Source: Hyphococcus sp.
GTDB taxonomy: Bacteria > Pseudomonadota > Alphaproteobacteria > Caulobacterales > Parvularculaceae
Assembly (NCBI GenBank): GCA_021604585.1
Contig: BQJG01000013.1
Location: 1-58,779 of the forward strand
Direction of reading: 5' to 3'
DNA length: 58,779 nucleotides
Position 1 is the first letter of the stretch; every line of letters begins with the position of its first letter. The position numbers were made by a program, and so were the translations under genes. Of this stretch, positions 15,023-23,625 are shown piece after piece. The notes under the pieces are model-generated. The model was not told the DNA's origin. It ran no database searches and saw nothing but the letters and a program-made list of their open reading frames with translations.

Positions 15023-17272
15023 ATGCAACATCACCGATTTGCCGTGCACGCATTGCTTGCCGCTGGCGCTTCTGCAACGGCGCTCACTGCGGCCACTTCG
15101 CTTCACGCGCAAGAACAAGGCCTTGACGTCATTATCGTCACAACGCAAAAGCGCGAAGAAAACCAGCAGGAAGTGCCTATCTCGGTTGAAACGCTCTCGG
15201 CGGAGCGCTTCTCCGGATTGCAAGCTGCGGGCGAAGACATTCTCGCCCTCGCCGCGCGCGTGCCCAGCCTCTATGCAGAATCCTCAAACGGCCGTCTTGC
15301 GCCGCGCTTTTATATTCGCGGCCTTGGCAACGTCGATTTCGACGTCGCCGCATCACAACCCGTTTCAATTATTATGGATGATGTCGTTCAGGAAAACGTC
15401 GTCCTGAAAAGCGCGCCGCTTTTCGACATTCAACAAGTCGAAGTCTCGCGCGGCCCGCAGGGAACGTTGTTTGGACGAAACACGCCCGCCGGCGTCGTGA
15501 AATTCACGACTGCAAAGCCAACTGACGAGTTCGATGCAGTGGGTCAGTTCGCTTATGGCTCCTATGACACAGTTACCGCGCAAGTTGGCGTGGGCGGCCC
15601 ATTGATCCAGGATCTGTTGTCGGTTCGCGTCTCCGGTCTTTATCAGCGCCGCAGCGATTGGGTCGACAACGCCTTCACCAGCGAAGACAATGTCATGGGC
15701 GGTTATGAAGAAATGGCGGGCCGCATTCAGCTCCTGTTTACGCCATCGGAACAAGCTAGCTTGCTGTTGAATGTGCATGGCCGCGACTATGAAGGCACGT
15801 CAGCGCTCTTCCGCGCCAACATCATCAAGAAAGGCGGCGGGCTCGATCCAAACAACTATGATCGCGACACCGTCGCGTATGATGGCGGCTCCAACAATCC
15901 GCAGGCTTCAGATGGCTGGGGCGCCTCCGCTAAGCTCGACTGGGATCTTGGCGGCGTCGTCTTTACCTCAATCACCGCCTATGAAAACGCCTCAAGCCGC
16001 AGCCTTGGCGATATTGACGGCGGGTTTGTCGGCCCGAATTCATTCTTTGACCCGATGATGCCGCCTGCGCCGCCCTTCTTCCAGGACACGATCGCATTCC
16101 CGTCTGAAACGCAGGACTCCATCGACGATCTGGACCAGTTCACGCAGGAAATTCGCCTCGCTTCCAGCGGCGACAATGTTTTCGACTGGCAGATCGGCTT
16201 TTACTATTTCGATTCAGACGCGCTCGTCTCCACCGTCGGACCAGGCTTCCCGCCGCTGACTACGCTGCGCCATCAGAACGACAGCTGGGCGGTGTTCGGA
16301 CAAGGCAGCTATGATCTTACCGACCGCCTGACTCTGACTGCTGGCGTGCGCTACACGGAAGACAATCGCGACTTTGACGCGGTGGTTCTGCCGCCGGCCG
16401 TCACGGTAAACCCTACATCCGCTTCAGACGAAGATTTCAGCTGGGATGTGAGCGCGCTCTATCGCGTGTCAGATGGCTTCAACATCTATAGCCGTGTCGC
16501 ACGCGGTTTCCGCGGGCCGACAATTCAGGGCCGCGATGTGGCGTTCGCTGCATTCTCCGGCTCGATTGATCCGCAGACGGTAGCGACGTCTGAAACCATC
16601 CTGTCCTATGAAGCTGGCTTTAAGTCCGACTTCATGGACAACCGCGCGCGTCTCAACGCAAACTTTTACTACTACACAGTCAATGATCAGCAATTCTCGA
16701 TCATCGGCGGTGCGGGCAATGTCAACCAGGTGGTCAACGCTGACAAAGGCGTGGGATGGGGCATTGAAGCGGACGCCGAAGCCTTGCTGACAGACAATTT
16801 CTTCGTCAGCGTCGGGTTCAGCTACAACAACACCGAAATCAAAGACAGTATGCTGGCGACGGCAAGCTGCGGCTCTGGTCTGTGCACGGTGCTTGATCCG
16901 TTGAACGGGCTGGGACAGGCGCTGATCGACGGAAACCCGTTCCCCAATGCGCCTGAACTGATCTTCAACGTCTTTGCAGAATACACCCATCCCTTCCGCG
17001 ATAGCGGCGAGTTGTTTGTAAACACCGACTGGGCGATTCAGGGCGAAACCAACTTCCTGCTTTATGAATCGGCGGAGTTCCGTTCCAGCGGCAATACAGA
17101 AGGCGGGCTTCGCATCGGTTATCGCACCAATGGCGGCAATTTTGAGGGCGCCTTCTTCGCCCGCAATATTCTCGACGCCGACAACCTCAAAGGCGGCATC
17201 GACTTCAACAACCTGACCGGATTTGTCAATGAACCTCGGATTTTCGGGTTCCAGCTGACAGTTCGCAACTAG
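15023..17272 (+). CDS. TonB-dependent outer-membrane receptor
   Basis: A 749-residue outer-membrane transporter powered by TonB. The ATG at 15023 is preceded by GGAAGA and begins a signal peptide ending in TSLHAQEQ; an upstream TTG at 14993 is less likely. The plug domain (about 35-170) starts VIIVTTQKREENQQEVPISV, close to the TonB-box/plug pattern of the sphingomonad/Caulobacter receptor class, and includes VEVSRGPQGTLFGRNTPAGVV. The beta barrel fills the rest and ends in an aromatic-containing FGFQLTVRN strand. Substrate cannot be read; no partner enzymes or FecI/FecR pair sit beside it. A bidirectional terminator follows the stop. Confidence 0.95.
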   Translation: MQHHRFAVHALLAAGASATALTAATSLHAQEQGLDVIIVTTQKREENQQEVPISVETLSAERFSGLQAAGEDILALAARVPSLYAESSNGRLAPRFYIRGLGNVDFDVAASQPVSIIMDDVVQENVVLKSAPLFDIQQVEVSRGPQGTLFGRNTPAGVVKFTTAKPTDEFDAVGQFAYGSYDTVTAQVGVGGPLIQDLLSVRVSGLYQRRSDWVDNAFTSEDNVMGGYEEMAGRIQLLFTPSEQASLLLNVHGRDYEGTSALFRANIIKKGGGLDPNNYDRDTVAYDGGSNNPQASDGWGASAKLDWDLGGVVFTSITAYENASSRSLGDIDGGFVGPNSFFDPMMPPAPPFFQDTIAFPSETQDSIDDLDQFTQEIRLASSGDNVFDWQIGFYYFDSDALVSTVGPGFPPLTTLRHQNDSWAVFGQGSYDLTDRLTLTAGVRYTEDNRDFDAVVLPPAVTVNPTSASDEDFSWDVSALYRVSDGFNIYSRVARGFRGPTIQGRDVAFAAFSGSIDPQTVATSETILSYEAGFKSDFMDNRARLNANFYYYTVNDQQFSIIGGAGNVNQVVNADKGVGWGIEADAEALLTDNFFVSVGFSYNNTEIKDSMLATASCGSGLCTVLDPLNGLGQALIDGNPFPNAPELIFNVFAEYTHPFRDSGELFVNTDWAIQGETNFLLYESAEFRSSGNTEGGLRIGYRTNGGNFEGAFFARNILDADNLKGGIDFNNLTGFVNEPRIFGFQLTVRN

Positions 17273-17293
17273 AAACACCCAACCGCAAAAAAC

Positions 17294-17324
17294 AAAAACC
17301 CCGGCAGCATCGCCGGGGTTTTTT
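17294..17324. terminator. bidirectional Rho-independent terminator
   Basis: The stem CCCCGGC/GCCGGGG with loop AGCATC is flanked by an A-run on the left and TTTTTT on the right. It serves both the TonB receptor (plus strand, 22 bases after its stop) and the convergent HD-domain gene (minus strand). Confidence 0.9.
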
Positions 17325-17345
17325 ATTGAAAATCCGTCCACGCTG

Positions 17346-17948
17346 TTACTCTTCAACCTGCACTTCTTTATACACAGAGTTTTTTGGCGCTGCGAAGAGC
17401 TTCATGACCATCGGTTCAAACGCCTCGAGCGGCATCGATTCATAATTGACGTCAAAAGCGCATTGATCGTATTTTTCGCAGAATTCAGCCGTATGCTGAT
17501 AATGCGCATGTCCTCGAAATTGATCACGCATGTCGCGATCCATGCCAAGATAGTGGAAGAAATAGTAACCCTGGAAGATGCCGTGCTTATCGACCATCCA
17601 GTGGTTCTGCTCGGATACGAACGGTTTCAAGATCGCAGAAGCAATTTCCGGGTGGTTATAAGCCCCGAGCGTGTCGCCAATATCATGCAACAGCGCGCAC
17701 ACGACATATTCCTCATCACGCCCGTCCTTGTAGGCGCGGGTCGCTGTTTGCAGACAGTGCTCAAGCCGGTCGACGGGAAAGCCGCCATAGTCGCCGCGCA
17801 GCAGCCGCAAATGGTCCAGCACCCGCGCGCCGCCATTGGCCGCGAACGGCATGAACTGACTGGCGATGATCATCCAGTCTTCCTGGGAGCCTTCCGTCAT
17901 GGCGCGGAATTTCGCTCGCGGCGCCCCAATATCTCCGTGATCTGGCAT
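17346..17948 (-). CDS. HD-domain protein, MIOX/PhnZ-like
   Basis: A 200-residue HD-domain protein. The start at 17948 is chosen because GGAGG lies eight bases before it; an in-frame start at 17963 is possible. In the longer numbering the metal-ligand pattern is His69, His93-Asp94 (ALLHDIGD), His104 or later His, and Asp171, with helices of the HD fold between. The 24-residue spacing from the first His to the HD pair is the same as in PhnZ, a mixed-valent diiron oxygenase, and the family resembles myo-inositol-oxygenase-like HD proteins more than classic phosphohydrolases. Substrate and reaction are unknown. It is transcribed alone toward the bidirectional terminator. Confidence 0.75.
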   Translation of the reverse strand: MPDHGDIGAPRAKFRAMTEGSQEDWMIIASQFMPFAANGGARVLDHLRLLRGDYGGFPVDRLEHCLQTATRAYKDGRDEEYVVCALLHDIGDTLGAYNHPEIASAILKPFVSEQNHWMVDKHGIFQGYYFFHYLGMDRDMRDQFRGHAHYQHTAEFCEKYDQCAFDVNYESMPLEAFEPMVMKLFAAPKNSVYKEVQVEE

Positions 17949-18054
17949 CTTGGATCCCTCCAACTATGATCGGTAGCGAATACTTTAGGACCGGCGACAG
18001 GACTGGCTCAAGCCGTGAGTGCAGCCAGCCGGCTTAATGTCGAGGCGGATTGGA

Positions 18055-18348
18055 ATGATCGCGAGGCTCGCAACCACACTGACAGGCATTGTGCTGGTGA
18101 TTTACGGTGTTCTCGCTGCCATTTCACCACTGCCTTTGGGCGTGCCGCTCGTGGTCGTTGGGCTGTTGATGATCGCCGCAGCCAACCCGGCGGCGCGGCC
18201 GTTAATCTTGAGGATGCGCCGCCGCTGGCGCTGGTTCGACTTTCTGGTGCGCAAAGCGGCGCGGCGGTCTCCGGCTCGCTTTCAGGAAACCTTTGAAGAC
18301 ACAGACCCTGCGACTCACCCACCCAAGCCACCACCTGAAGAGGGTTAA
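18055..18348 (+). CDS. small two-helix membrane protein, unknown function
   Basis: A 97-residue protein with two close hydrophobic segments, LATTLTGIVLVIYGVLAAIS and PLGVPLVVVGLLMIAAANP, followed by a very basic stretch (RMRRRWRWFDFLVRKAARR) and a Pro/Glu tail. The pattern is a small inner-membrane hairpin with a cytoplasmic basic arm. The ATG at 18055 is preferred because GGCGG-type sequence precedes it, but in-frame starts at 18037 (ATG) and 18019 (GTG) remain possible. It lies 69 bases before the glycosyltransferase gene on the same strand. I do not recognise a named family. Confidence 0.6.
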   Translation: MIARLATTLTGIVLVIYGVLAAISPLPLGVPLVVVGLLMIAAANPAARPLILRMRRRWRWFDFLVRKAARRSPARFQETFEDTDPATHPPKPPPEEG

Positions 18349-18417
18349 CAACCGGATGTTCAGATCAAGTGAATTAGAATGTGCTGCGTTTAAACTTTTG
18401 CGGTGCTAAAAGGCGCC

Positions 18418-19308
18418 ATGTCTGTCGCCTCCGCCATCTCAGTTTGCATCTTCGCCCGGAATGAAGAACGTTCGCTAGCCCAATGCATTGGCGCGCTGGA
18501 CGCCGCCGGGCTGGGTGCAAACGGTAAAATCCATATTCTTGTCAATGGGTGCACCGACCAGACGGCTGCGACCGCGCGCATGTTGGCCGCGGCCGACACG
18601 CGCATCTGCGTGCATGAGCTTCCTGTCGGCGACAAATCGAATGCATGGAACGAATATGTTCACCGGCTGGCGGATCAAACATCTGCTTTTCATATTTTCC
18701 TCGATGGCGATGTCCGCGCCAGTGAACACGCGATAACGGCCCTTGTGGCGGCATTAGCTGCATCGCCTGAGAGTTATGCAGCAGCAGCCCTGCCAGCCGC
18801 TGGCCGTAGTCAAAGCGGTTGGGCCCGGCGCCTGCTCACTCATCATTATCTCAGCGGAAATCTTTATGCGCTTTCAGGCGAGGCGATTTCCGCCTTTCGC
18901 AGAAAACAGATTCGCCTTCCGTTTGGCGCAAAAGGCGAAGACGGGCTGATCACTTATTTATTGCTGACAGATCTTGAGGGCGGCGAGAATGACGGTCACA
19001 CACATCGAATCGCCATGACCGATGAAGCGACGTTTGAGTTTGAATCCCTGCACGCCAATCTCCGCGACCTCAAAATTTACCGGCGGCGGTTGCGGCGCTA
19101 TTCAGAGCGTCACTTTCAAAAACAAATTCTCTACCGGATCCTCAAAGCCGAGGGCGTAAAAGCCATGCCGGAGACGATTTATGAGATATACACGCAAGAC
19201 GCCCTGGCGCCCTTGCGCCCACGGCTGGAGCCGATCAACTTCTGGTTCGATATCGCAACCCTGCGCCGGTTGCGCGCTAAAATCGCAGCAGCGCCGGAAA
19301 CGATCTAA
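18418..19308 (+). CDS. glycosyltransferase family 2
   Basis: A 296-residue GT-A enzyme. It opens with ISVCIFARNEERSLAQCI, the GT2 nucleotide-sugar strand, continues with ILVNGCTDQTAA and has FLDGDVRAS as the DxD metal site. No membrane segment is evident, so it probably acts in the cytoplasm or at the inner leaflet. Donor and acceptor are unknown. The ATG at 18418 is used rather than the in-frame GTG at 18403. Its stop codon overlaps the stop of nusG, which comes from the opposite direction, leaving no room for a terminator between them. Confidence 0.85.
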   Translation: MSVASAISVCIFARNEERSLAQCIGALDAAGLGANGKIHILVNGCTDQTAATARMLAAADTRICVHELPVGDKSNAWNEYVHRLADQTSAFHIFLDGDVRASEHAITALVAALAASPESYAAAALPAAGRSQSGWARRLLTHHYLSGNLYALSGEAISAFRRKQIRLPFGAKGEDGLITYLLLTDLEGGENDGHTHRIAMTDEATFEFESLHANLRDLKIYRRRLRRYSERHFQKQILYRILKAEGVKAMPETIYEIYTQDALAPLRPRLEPINFWFDIATLRRLRAKIAAAPETI

Positions 19309-19838
19309 GCGGCTTTTTCGACCTGGGTGAATTCTAGCTCGACTGGCGTCGCGCGGCCGAAGATCGAGACGGCGACTTTAACGCGCTCGGCGTCTTCATC
19401 GACTTCTTCAACAACGCCGGAGAAAGACGCAAACGGTCCGTCAGTGACGCGAACGCTTTCGCCAATGTCGAAGGTGATGGTCGAACGCGGACGGGTTTCG
19501 CCCTCTTCGATAACGCCGCGAATACGGTCGACTTCTTTTTGCGGCACCGGCATTGGTTTATTGCCGGAACCAAGAAAGCCCGTCACTTTCGGCGTTTCTT
19601 TGATCAAATGGTAGGTTTGGTCGCTAAGCTGCATCTTAACAAGCACATAGCCCGGAAAGAAACGTCGCTCTGTATTGATCTTCCGGCCGCGCCGCACTTC
19701 CGTCACTTCTTCCGTTGGCACAAATACTTCCTCAATCAGGTGATCGAGGCCCTTGTCCTTGGCCGACGTCAAAATTGACTCTGCAACTTTCTTTTCAAAG
19801 TTCGAGTACGCGTGAACGATATACCATTTGTTCGTCAT
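19305..19838 (-). CDS. nusG: transcription termination/antitermination factor NusG
   Basis: A 177-residue NusG that binds RNA polymerase and links it to Rho or to the ribosome. KWYIVHAYSNFEKKVAESI begins the NGN domain; the middle carries RRFFPGYVLVKM; the C-terminal KOW domain includes IGESVRVTDGPFASFSGVVEEV. The start at 19838 fits the family; the longer frame to 19883 would overlap secE. It lies 23 bases downstream of secE, the standard pair. Its stop overlaps the stop of the convergent glycosyltransferase gene. Confidence 0.97.
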   Translation of the reverse strand: MTNKWYIVHAYSNFEKKVAESILTSAKDKGLDHLIEEVFVPTEEVTEVRRGRKINTERRFFPGYVLVKMQLSDQTYHLIKETPKVTGFLGSGNKPMPVPQKEVDRIRGVIEEGETRPRSTITFDIGESVRVTDGPFASFSGVVEEVDEDAERVKVAVSIFGRATPVELEFTQVEKAA

Positions 19839-19861
19839 GACGGTGTTCCGTTCTTTCAATT

Positions 19862-20143
19862 CTAGTTGTTGGCGCCAACGCAATCGATCGGGAGAAGATG
19901 ACAGATGGCGAACCGCAACCCCTGATCGACGCTAAAGAAAAAGACCGCCATGATCGCCACCATGATCAGCACCATGATGGTCGAGACGACGGTTTCATTG
20001 CGCGTCGTCCAGGTAACTTTGGCCGCCTCATTGCGCACTTGCTGCAGGAAGGTCAGCGGACTTGTGCGCTTTTTCTTTTTGACCTCGGCTGCCTTGCCTT
20101 CGATCACCGTTCCATCGTCGGCCGGTTTTTTGTTTTTCGCCAT
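19862..20143 (-). CDS. secE: preprotein translocase subunit SecE
   Basis: A 93-residue SecE, the small subunit that clamps SecY in the translocon. A charged N-terminus (KAAEVKKKKRTSP) leads to the amphipathic helix FLQQVRNEAAKVTWTTRNE, the SecE hallmark, and one membrane helix (TIMVLIMVAIMAVFFFSV). The start is ATG at 20143; the preceding GTG at 20146 is less likely. The gap upstream (20144-20318) shows no tRNA or obvious terminator; secE may have its own promoter there. In many bacteria tRNA-Trp directly precedes secE; here a large extra gene lies between. Confidence 0.95.
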   Translation of the reverse strand: MAKNKKPADDGTVIEGKAAEVKKKKRTSPLTFLQQVRNEAAKVTWTTRNETVVSTIMVLIMVAIMAVFFFSVDQGLRFAICHLLPIDCVGANN

Positions 20144-20318
20144 CACTCGCCGCCTTCTTTATCGCCGCCTGTGCGCCATATTAATCCGCTTTCAGATTGC
20201 GCTTTTCCGGACACAGTTTCTCGTTCGCCGGCCCGACGCTGCTAATCTTCAGAGGATTTCGGAAGATGTGCCCTAGGTAAACTTTTTCGCGGTCCCGTCA
20301 AGGAGCAGGCCTGAAAAT

Positions 20319-22193
20319 TCACTCTTCCCGGGCAGCCCCCTTGGCGGCGTCTTGCGGGCGCAAAAACGGCCCCCAGCTCCGCTCATAGGGGTTGCCAGCC
20401 CCATAGGGCCCCTCAAACCACGGCTGCCCGCCTGTCGGTCCTGCGAGGACATAGTTCGAAAGGATAAAGCCTGGGAAGGCCTTGGCGATGGTCTGATTGA
20501 CCGCTTCATTGACCCGCCCACCCTGCTCGCCCCAGACGAAACCGGCATACCAGCTCTTGTCGATATAGCTGGGGCGCTCCAGATGCGAGCCGCCCTCATA
20601 GGCGCCAATCAGGCGAACGCCGTATTTGTCGCCTTCCCGCTTGTTCTGACCGATCACATCGACCACGGATTTGAGCCCGAACTGCGCCGGATCGTTGATG
20701 ATGAAATCGGCAAACCGTTTTGCCGTGCCGTCAGGGTCCTCGGCGATCAGTTTAGGCCATTCCTCCGCACTCGCGAAGGCCTCCCAGCTGGCGCTCCAAT
20801 AGCTGGCGACGGAAATGCCAAAGTCTGGCGCGTGGGCGTCCCAAGCCTCGCCTTTGCTCTCCAGATACGCCTTGGCGCCGGAAAGCGCGAACATGGTGCG
20901 CGCAGGAAAATATGCCTGCCCCTCGATCACATAAACAACCGGCTGCTCCCGGTCTGCGCGGGCAAGGGCCGCGTCAAGCGCTAGCTTCCAGCGCGCCATG
21001 AGCGCGCCATAGCCGACCCGCAGCGGCTCGTGTCCATTATAGTGTAGTCCCTCGCCGATCCCCCACGCATAGCTGGTGGTCATGAAATACTGGCCAGAAA
21101 AATTCCAGACCTCGTTTGCCAGAGACGTATAGAGCGGACGATCGGCGGGATAGCCGCTTTCGATCATCGCAGTAACAAAAGCGTCGGCGTAGCGATCCCA
21201 TTCAGGGCTTTCGATAATTGCTTTCGTGTTCGCCTTCGCCATGGCGCGATAATTATTCGCCCAAACGTCTATAGCGCCATCCGCGGGCTTATATTTGGAA
21301 AAAGACCGCGGCGCGCCAAGGGTGATCGGCGCTTGAAACCATATTTGCGTTCCTGTCTCGACGCCTGCAGCGAAAACGGCGTTGAGCGGCATGCCCTGAT
21401 AAGGATGAACAATACCCCCTTCATTTTGCCATGCGGTGTTCGCCCAAAACGGCGCACTTTCTCCGGGCAGGTCATCAATTGAACGAATGACGACGCTATT
21501 TGCACTCTGGAGATCCATTGTTCGCAGGATGTCGTAGCGCGATACGGCGTCGACAAATCTGGGGTTGTAAATCTTTCCTGCACGCAAGGCCGCTTCATTT
21601 TCTTTGCGAAAGAGACGCAGGGCTGTCAGCGGAGTCTTCAGCCTACGGATTTGAATCGCGGAATGGTAAGGCGTTTTCCCCCGCTTGTAGTCACGCATGA
21701 ACTCAATACGATTTTTCGTTTCGCGCCATTGCATTTCGCTTGGCAAATACTCAATCCAAAGATCGGCGTCGCCTTCCCATTCGAGCACCCATTCTCCGTC
21801 CCAGTTCATCATTTGCCCCGCATCGTTGCCGGTAAAGTAAACGCTGGATGTCAGCCATTTGCCGTCTGGAAGACTTTTGGGAAGCCCCGTGACCTTATCG
21901 ATGACTCCCATGTCCAATAATTCTTGGGGTTTGCGGTCGCCTCCGTTCCATCCAATGCTGCTTGCATGGAGAATGTCGATATAAGGTTCTTCGATATTGA
22001 AGGTCGCCGGATACCATGGCCCCACTTGCACTGGAGACCGTTTTGGTGGTGCATTTGCGCTGACTGTCTCTGCGAGCGGCACTGCGTCCGTAGCACCTTG
22101 CCCGGCAGCAGCCTTGTCATTGCCAGCTGGCAAGCAGGCGCCGCCGGAAAACAAAATGGTGGAAAGGACGATGGTTTTGAAAATTTGGTTCAT
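20319..22193 (-). CDS. putative secreted lipoprotein with glycoside hydrolase-like (clan GH-A type) fold
   Basis: A 624-residue exported protein. The N-terminus is lipoprotein-like (TIVLSTILFSGGAC, Cys20), then a low-complexity Ala/Asp/Gly linker to about residue 50. The body is rich in Trp and Tyr. SLANEVWNFSGQY places Asn360-Glu361, and IGAYEGGSH places Glu533; an Asn-Glu pair plus a later Glu on a strand is the acid/base and nucleophile pattern of clan GH-A glycosidases. It resembles proteins loosely annotated as cellulose-binding. Substrate unknown. The gene sits on the minus strand between tRNA-Trp and secE, an unusual place for an accessory gene. The fold call is moderate and rests on motifs only. 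Confidence 0.65.
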   Translation of the reverse strand: MNQIFKTIVLSTILFSGGACLPAGNDKAAAGQGATDAVPLAETVSANAPPKRSPVQVGPWYPATFNIEEPYIDILHASSIGWNGGDRKPQELLDMGVIDKVTGLPKSLPDGKWLTSSVYFTGNDAGQMMNWDGEWVLEWEGDADLWIEYLPSEMQWRETKNRIEFMRDYKRGKTPYHSAIQIRRLKTPLTALRLFRKENEAALRAGKIYNPRFVDAVSRYDILRTMDLQSANSVVIRSIDDLPGESAPFWANTAWQNEGGIVHPYQGMPLNAVFAAGVETGTQIWFQAPITLGAPRSFSKYKPADGAIDVWANNYRAMAKANTKAIIESPEWDRYADAFVTAMIESGYPADRPLYTSLANEVWNFSGQYFMTTSYAWGIGEGLHYNGHEPLRVGYGALMARWKLALDAALARADREQPVVYVIEGQAYFPARTMFALSGAKAYLESKGEAWDAHAPDFGISVASYWSASWEAFASAEEWPKLIAEDPDGTAKRFADFIINDPAQFGLKSVVDVIGQNKREGDKYGVRLIGAYEGGSHLERPSYIDKSWYAGFVWGEQGGRVNEAVNQTIAKAFPGFILSNYVLAGPTGGQPWFEGPYGAGNPYERSWGPFLRPQDAAKGAAREE

Positions 22194-22338
22194 GTGCCGT
22201 CTTGGCCCTTTCCTGAGCAGAATCCCGCAAACTAACTTTAGCAGCGAAGTCGCCTGGTTTTCAAAGCTGGTGGTTAATAAGGCATACGCGAGCGCGTGGA
22301 CCGCACTGCAGCAATAAAAGCTAGTAATTTAGGAAAAC

Positions 22339-22414
22339 TGGCAGGGGCGGAGGGACTCGAACCCACGACCCTCGGTTTTGGAGACCGATGCTCTACCAAC
22401 TGAGCTACACCCCT
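22339..22414 (-). tRNA. tRNA-Trp (anticodon CCA)
   Basis: A 76-base cloverleaf with encoded CCA. Acceptor arms AGGGGTG and CGCCCCT pair with one T-G. The anticodon loop CTCCAAA gives CCA (Trp). T loop GTTCGAGTC. It lies 60 bases after the lpxB stop on the same strand and upstream of the glycosidase-like gene, secE and nusG. Confidence 0.95.
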
Positions 22415-22474
22415 AGGCCGCCCAATGCCTTAAGGCCCGGCCGACAAGCTTTCAATAGGCCGAACGCGAATTTC

Positions 22475-23617
22475 CTATGCAATCCAGTCAATAACGGCTT
22501 TCGCCGCCAGATCCGCCGCCGGCGCGGCGGCATCCGGCGTCCAGCCTGCGGCAATCCCGGGCATCGCCGCTTTTTGCGCCGTCCGCTCCGGCCCGCCGGT
22601 CAGTAACGGCGCCAACGCCGCCGCCATCAGTTCAGGACGGCAATCATCTTGGAGAAATTCAGGTAAAACTTCCCGGTCAGCTGCAATGTTGATCAGCGAA
22701 ACCCGTTTGGTCGTGAGTACAGCGCGCGCCCAAAGCTCGGTCAGCAAATCGATGCGATAGGCAACCACCATCGGCGTGTTGAAGATTGCAAGCTCAGCCA
22801 CGACGGTTCCAGATGCGGCGAGCGCTGCGTCCGCAGCTGCAAACGCGTCAAATCGCTCCGCGCTCTCAATCAAGACCGGCTGGCCTGCCCAGCCTTCTAT
22901 CACCGATGGTAACTTATCCAAAGCTGATGGCGCGGCGGGAACAAGAACACGCAACCCATCAATGCGCTCAGACACCAGCCGCACTGTCTCGCCAAACGGA
23001 AATGCATGTCGCCGCAACTCAGCGGGGCGGCTGCCGGGCAAAACCGCAAGGAGAGGCGCATCGCCAAGGTGGTATTTTTTCCGGAAAACTGCATTGTCAG
23101 CTTTGTAGTTTTTCGCTTCCTGTAATCCAGAGTGGCCGACGAAGACAGTGCGCGCGCCCTCGCGTTCGAACAACTCAGTTTCGAATTTGAACAGGCACAA
23201 CACACCGTCAAATAATTCTGCGGCTATTTTTGCACGTTTAGGCCGTGACGCCCAAACCTGCGGCGCCACATATTTGAAGAGCTTTATACCCGGCGCATGG
23301 CGGCGGAATTTTTTCGCAGCTATTTTTGAAAACGACCAGCTATCGATAAAAATCGCCGCGTCAGGTTCTTGCACTTCACCTGCCCTGACAAGTTGATCCG
23401 CCGCATGTAGCGCCGCAGGCAGGACGCGCAGCGCGCCGCCGGGTCCAATCACCGAAAATTGCTCAATCTCAAATAAACTGTCGAGTCCCTGCGCCGCCAT
23501 AAGCGCCCCGCCGCACCCGATGAACTCAGTTTCAGGTTTCTGGCGGCGAATCGACTGCATCAATGCAGCGCCTAACGCATCCGCTGACGATTCAAGCGCG
23601 CATAGAAGTAATTTCAT
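22475..23617 (-). CDS. lpxB: lipid-A-disaccharide synthase
   Basis: A 380-residue GT-B glycosyltransferase of family GT19. It joins UDP-2,3-diacylglucosamine and lipid X into the lipid A disaccharide at the inner membrane's cytoplasmic face. Marks include ESSADALGAALM near the start, FSVIGPGGALRVLPA, YVAPQVWASRPKRAKIAAELFDG and VLPGSRPAELRRH; a later EL..FNTPMVVAYR segment lines the donor site. It is the last gene of the lpxD-fabZ-lpxA-lpxI-lpxB run, eight bases after lpxI. Length is normal. Confidence 0.96.
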   Translation of the reverse strand: MKLLLCALESSADALGAALMQSIRRQKPETEFIGCGGALMAAQGLDSLFEIEQFSVIGPGGALRVLPAALHAADQLVRAGEVQEPDAAIFIDSWSFSKIAAKKFRRHAPGIKLFKYVAPQVWASRPKRAKIAAELFDGVLCLFKFETELFEREGARTVFVGHSGLQEAKNYKADNAVFRKKYHLGDAPLLAVLPGSRPAELRRHAFPFGETVRLVSERIDGLRVLVPAAPSALDKLPSVIEGWAGQPVLIESAERFDAFAAADAALAASGTVVAELAIFNTPMVVAYRIDLLTELWARAVLTTKRVSLINIAADREVLPEFLQDDCRPELMAAALAPLLTGGPERTAQKAAMPGIAAGWTPDAAAPAADLAAKAVIDWIA

Positions 23618-23625
23618 CGGCGCCT

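Noticed and set aside
16469..17356. 295-codon open frame antisense to the TonB receptor
   Set aside because: It lies wholly opposite a well-supported gene, has no family motif, and mirrors GC-rich third positions; it is a shadow frame.
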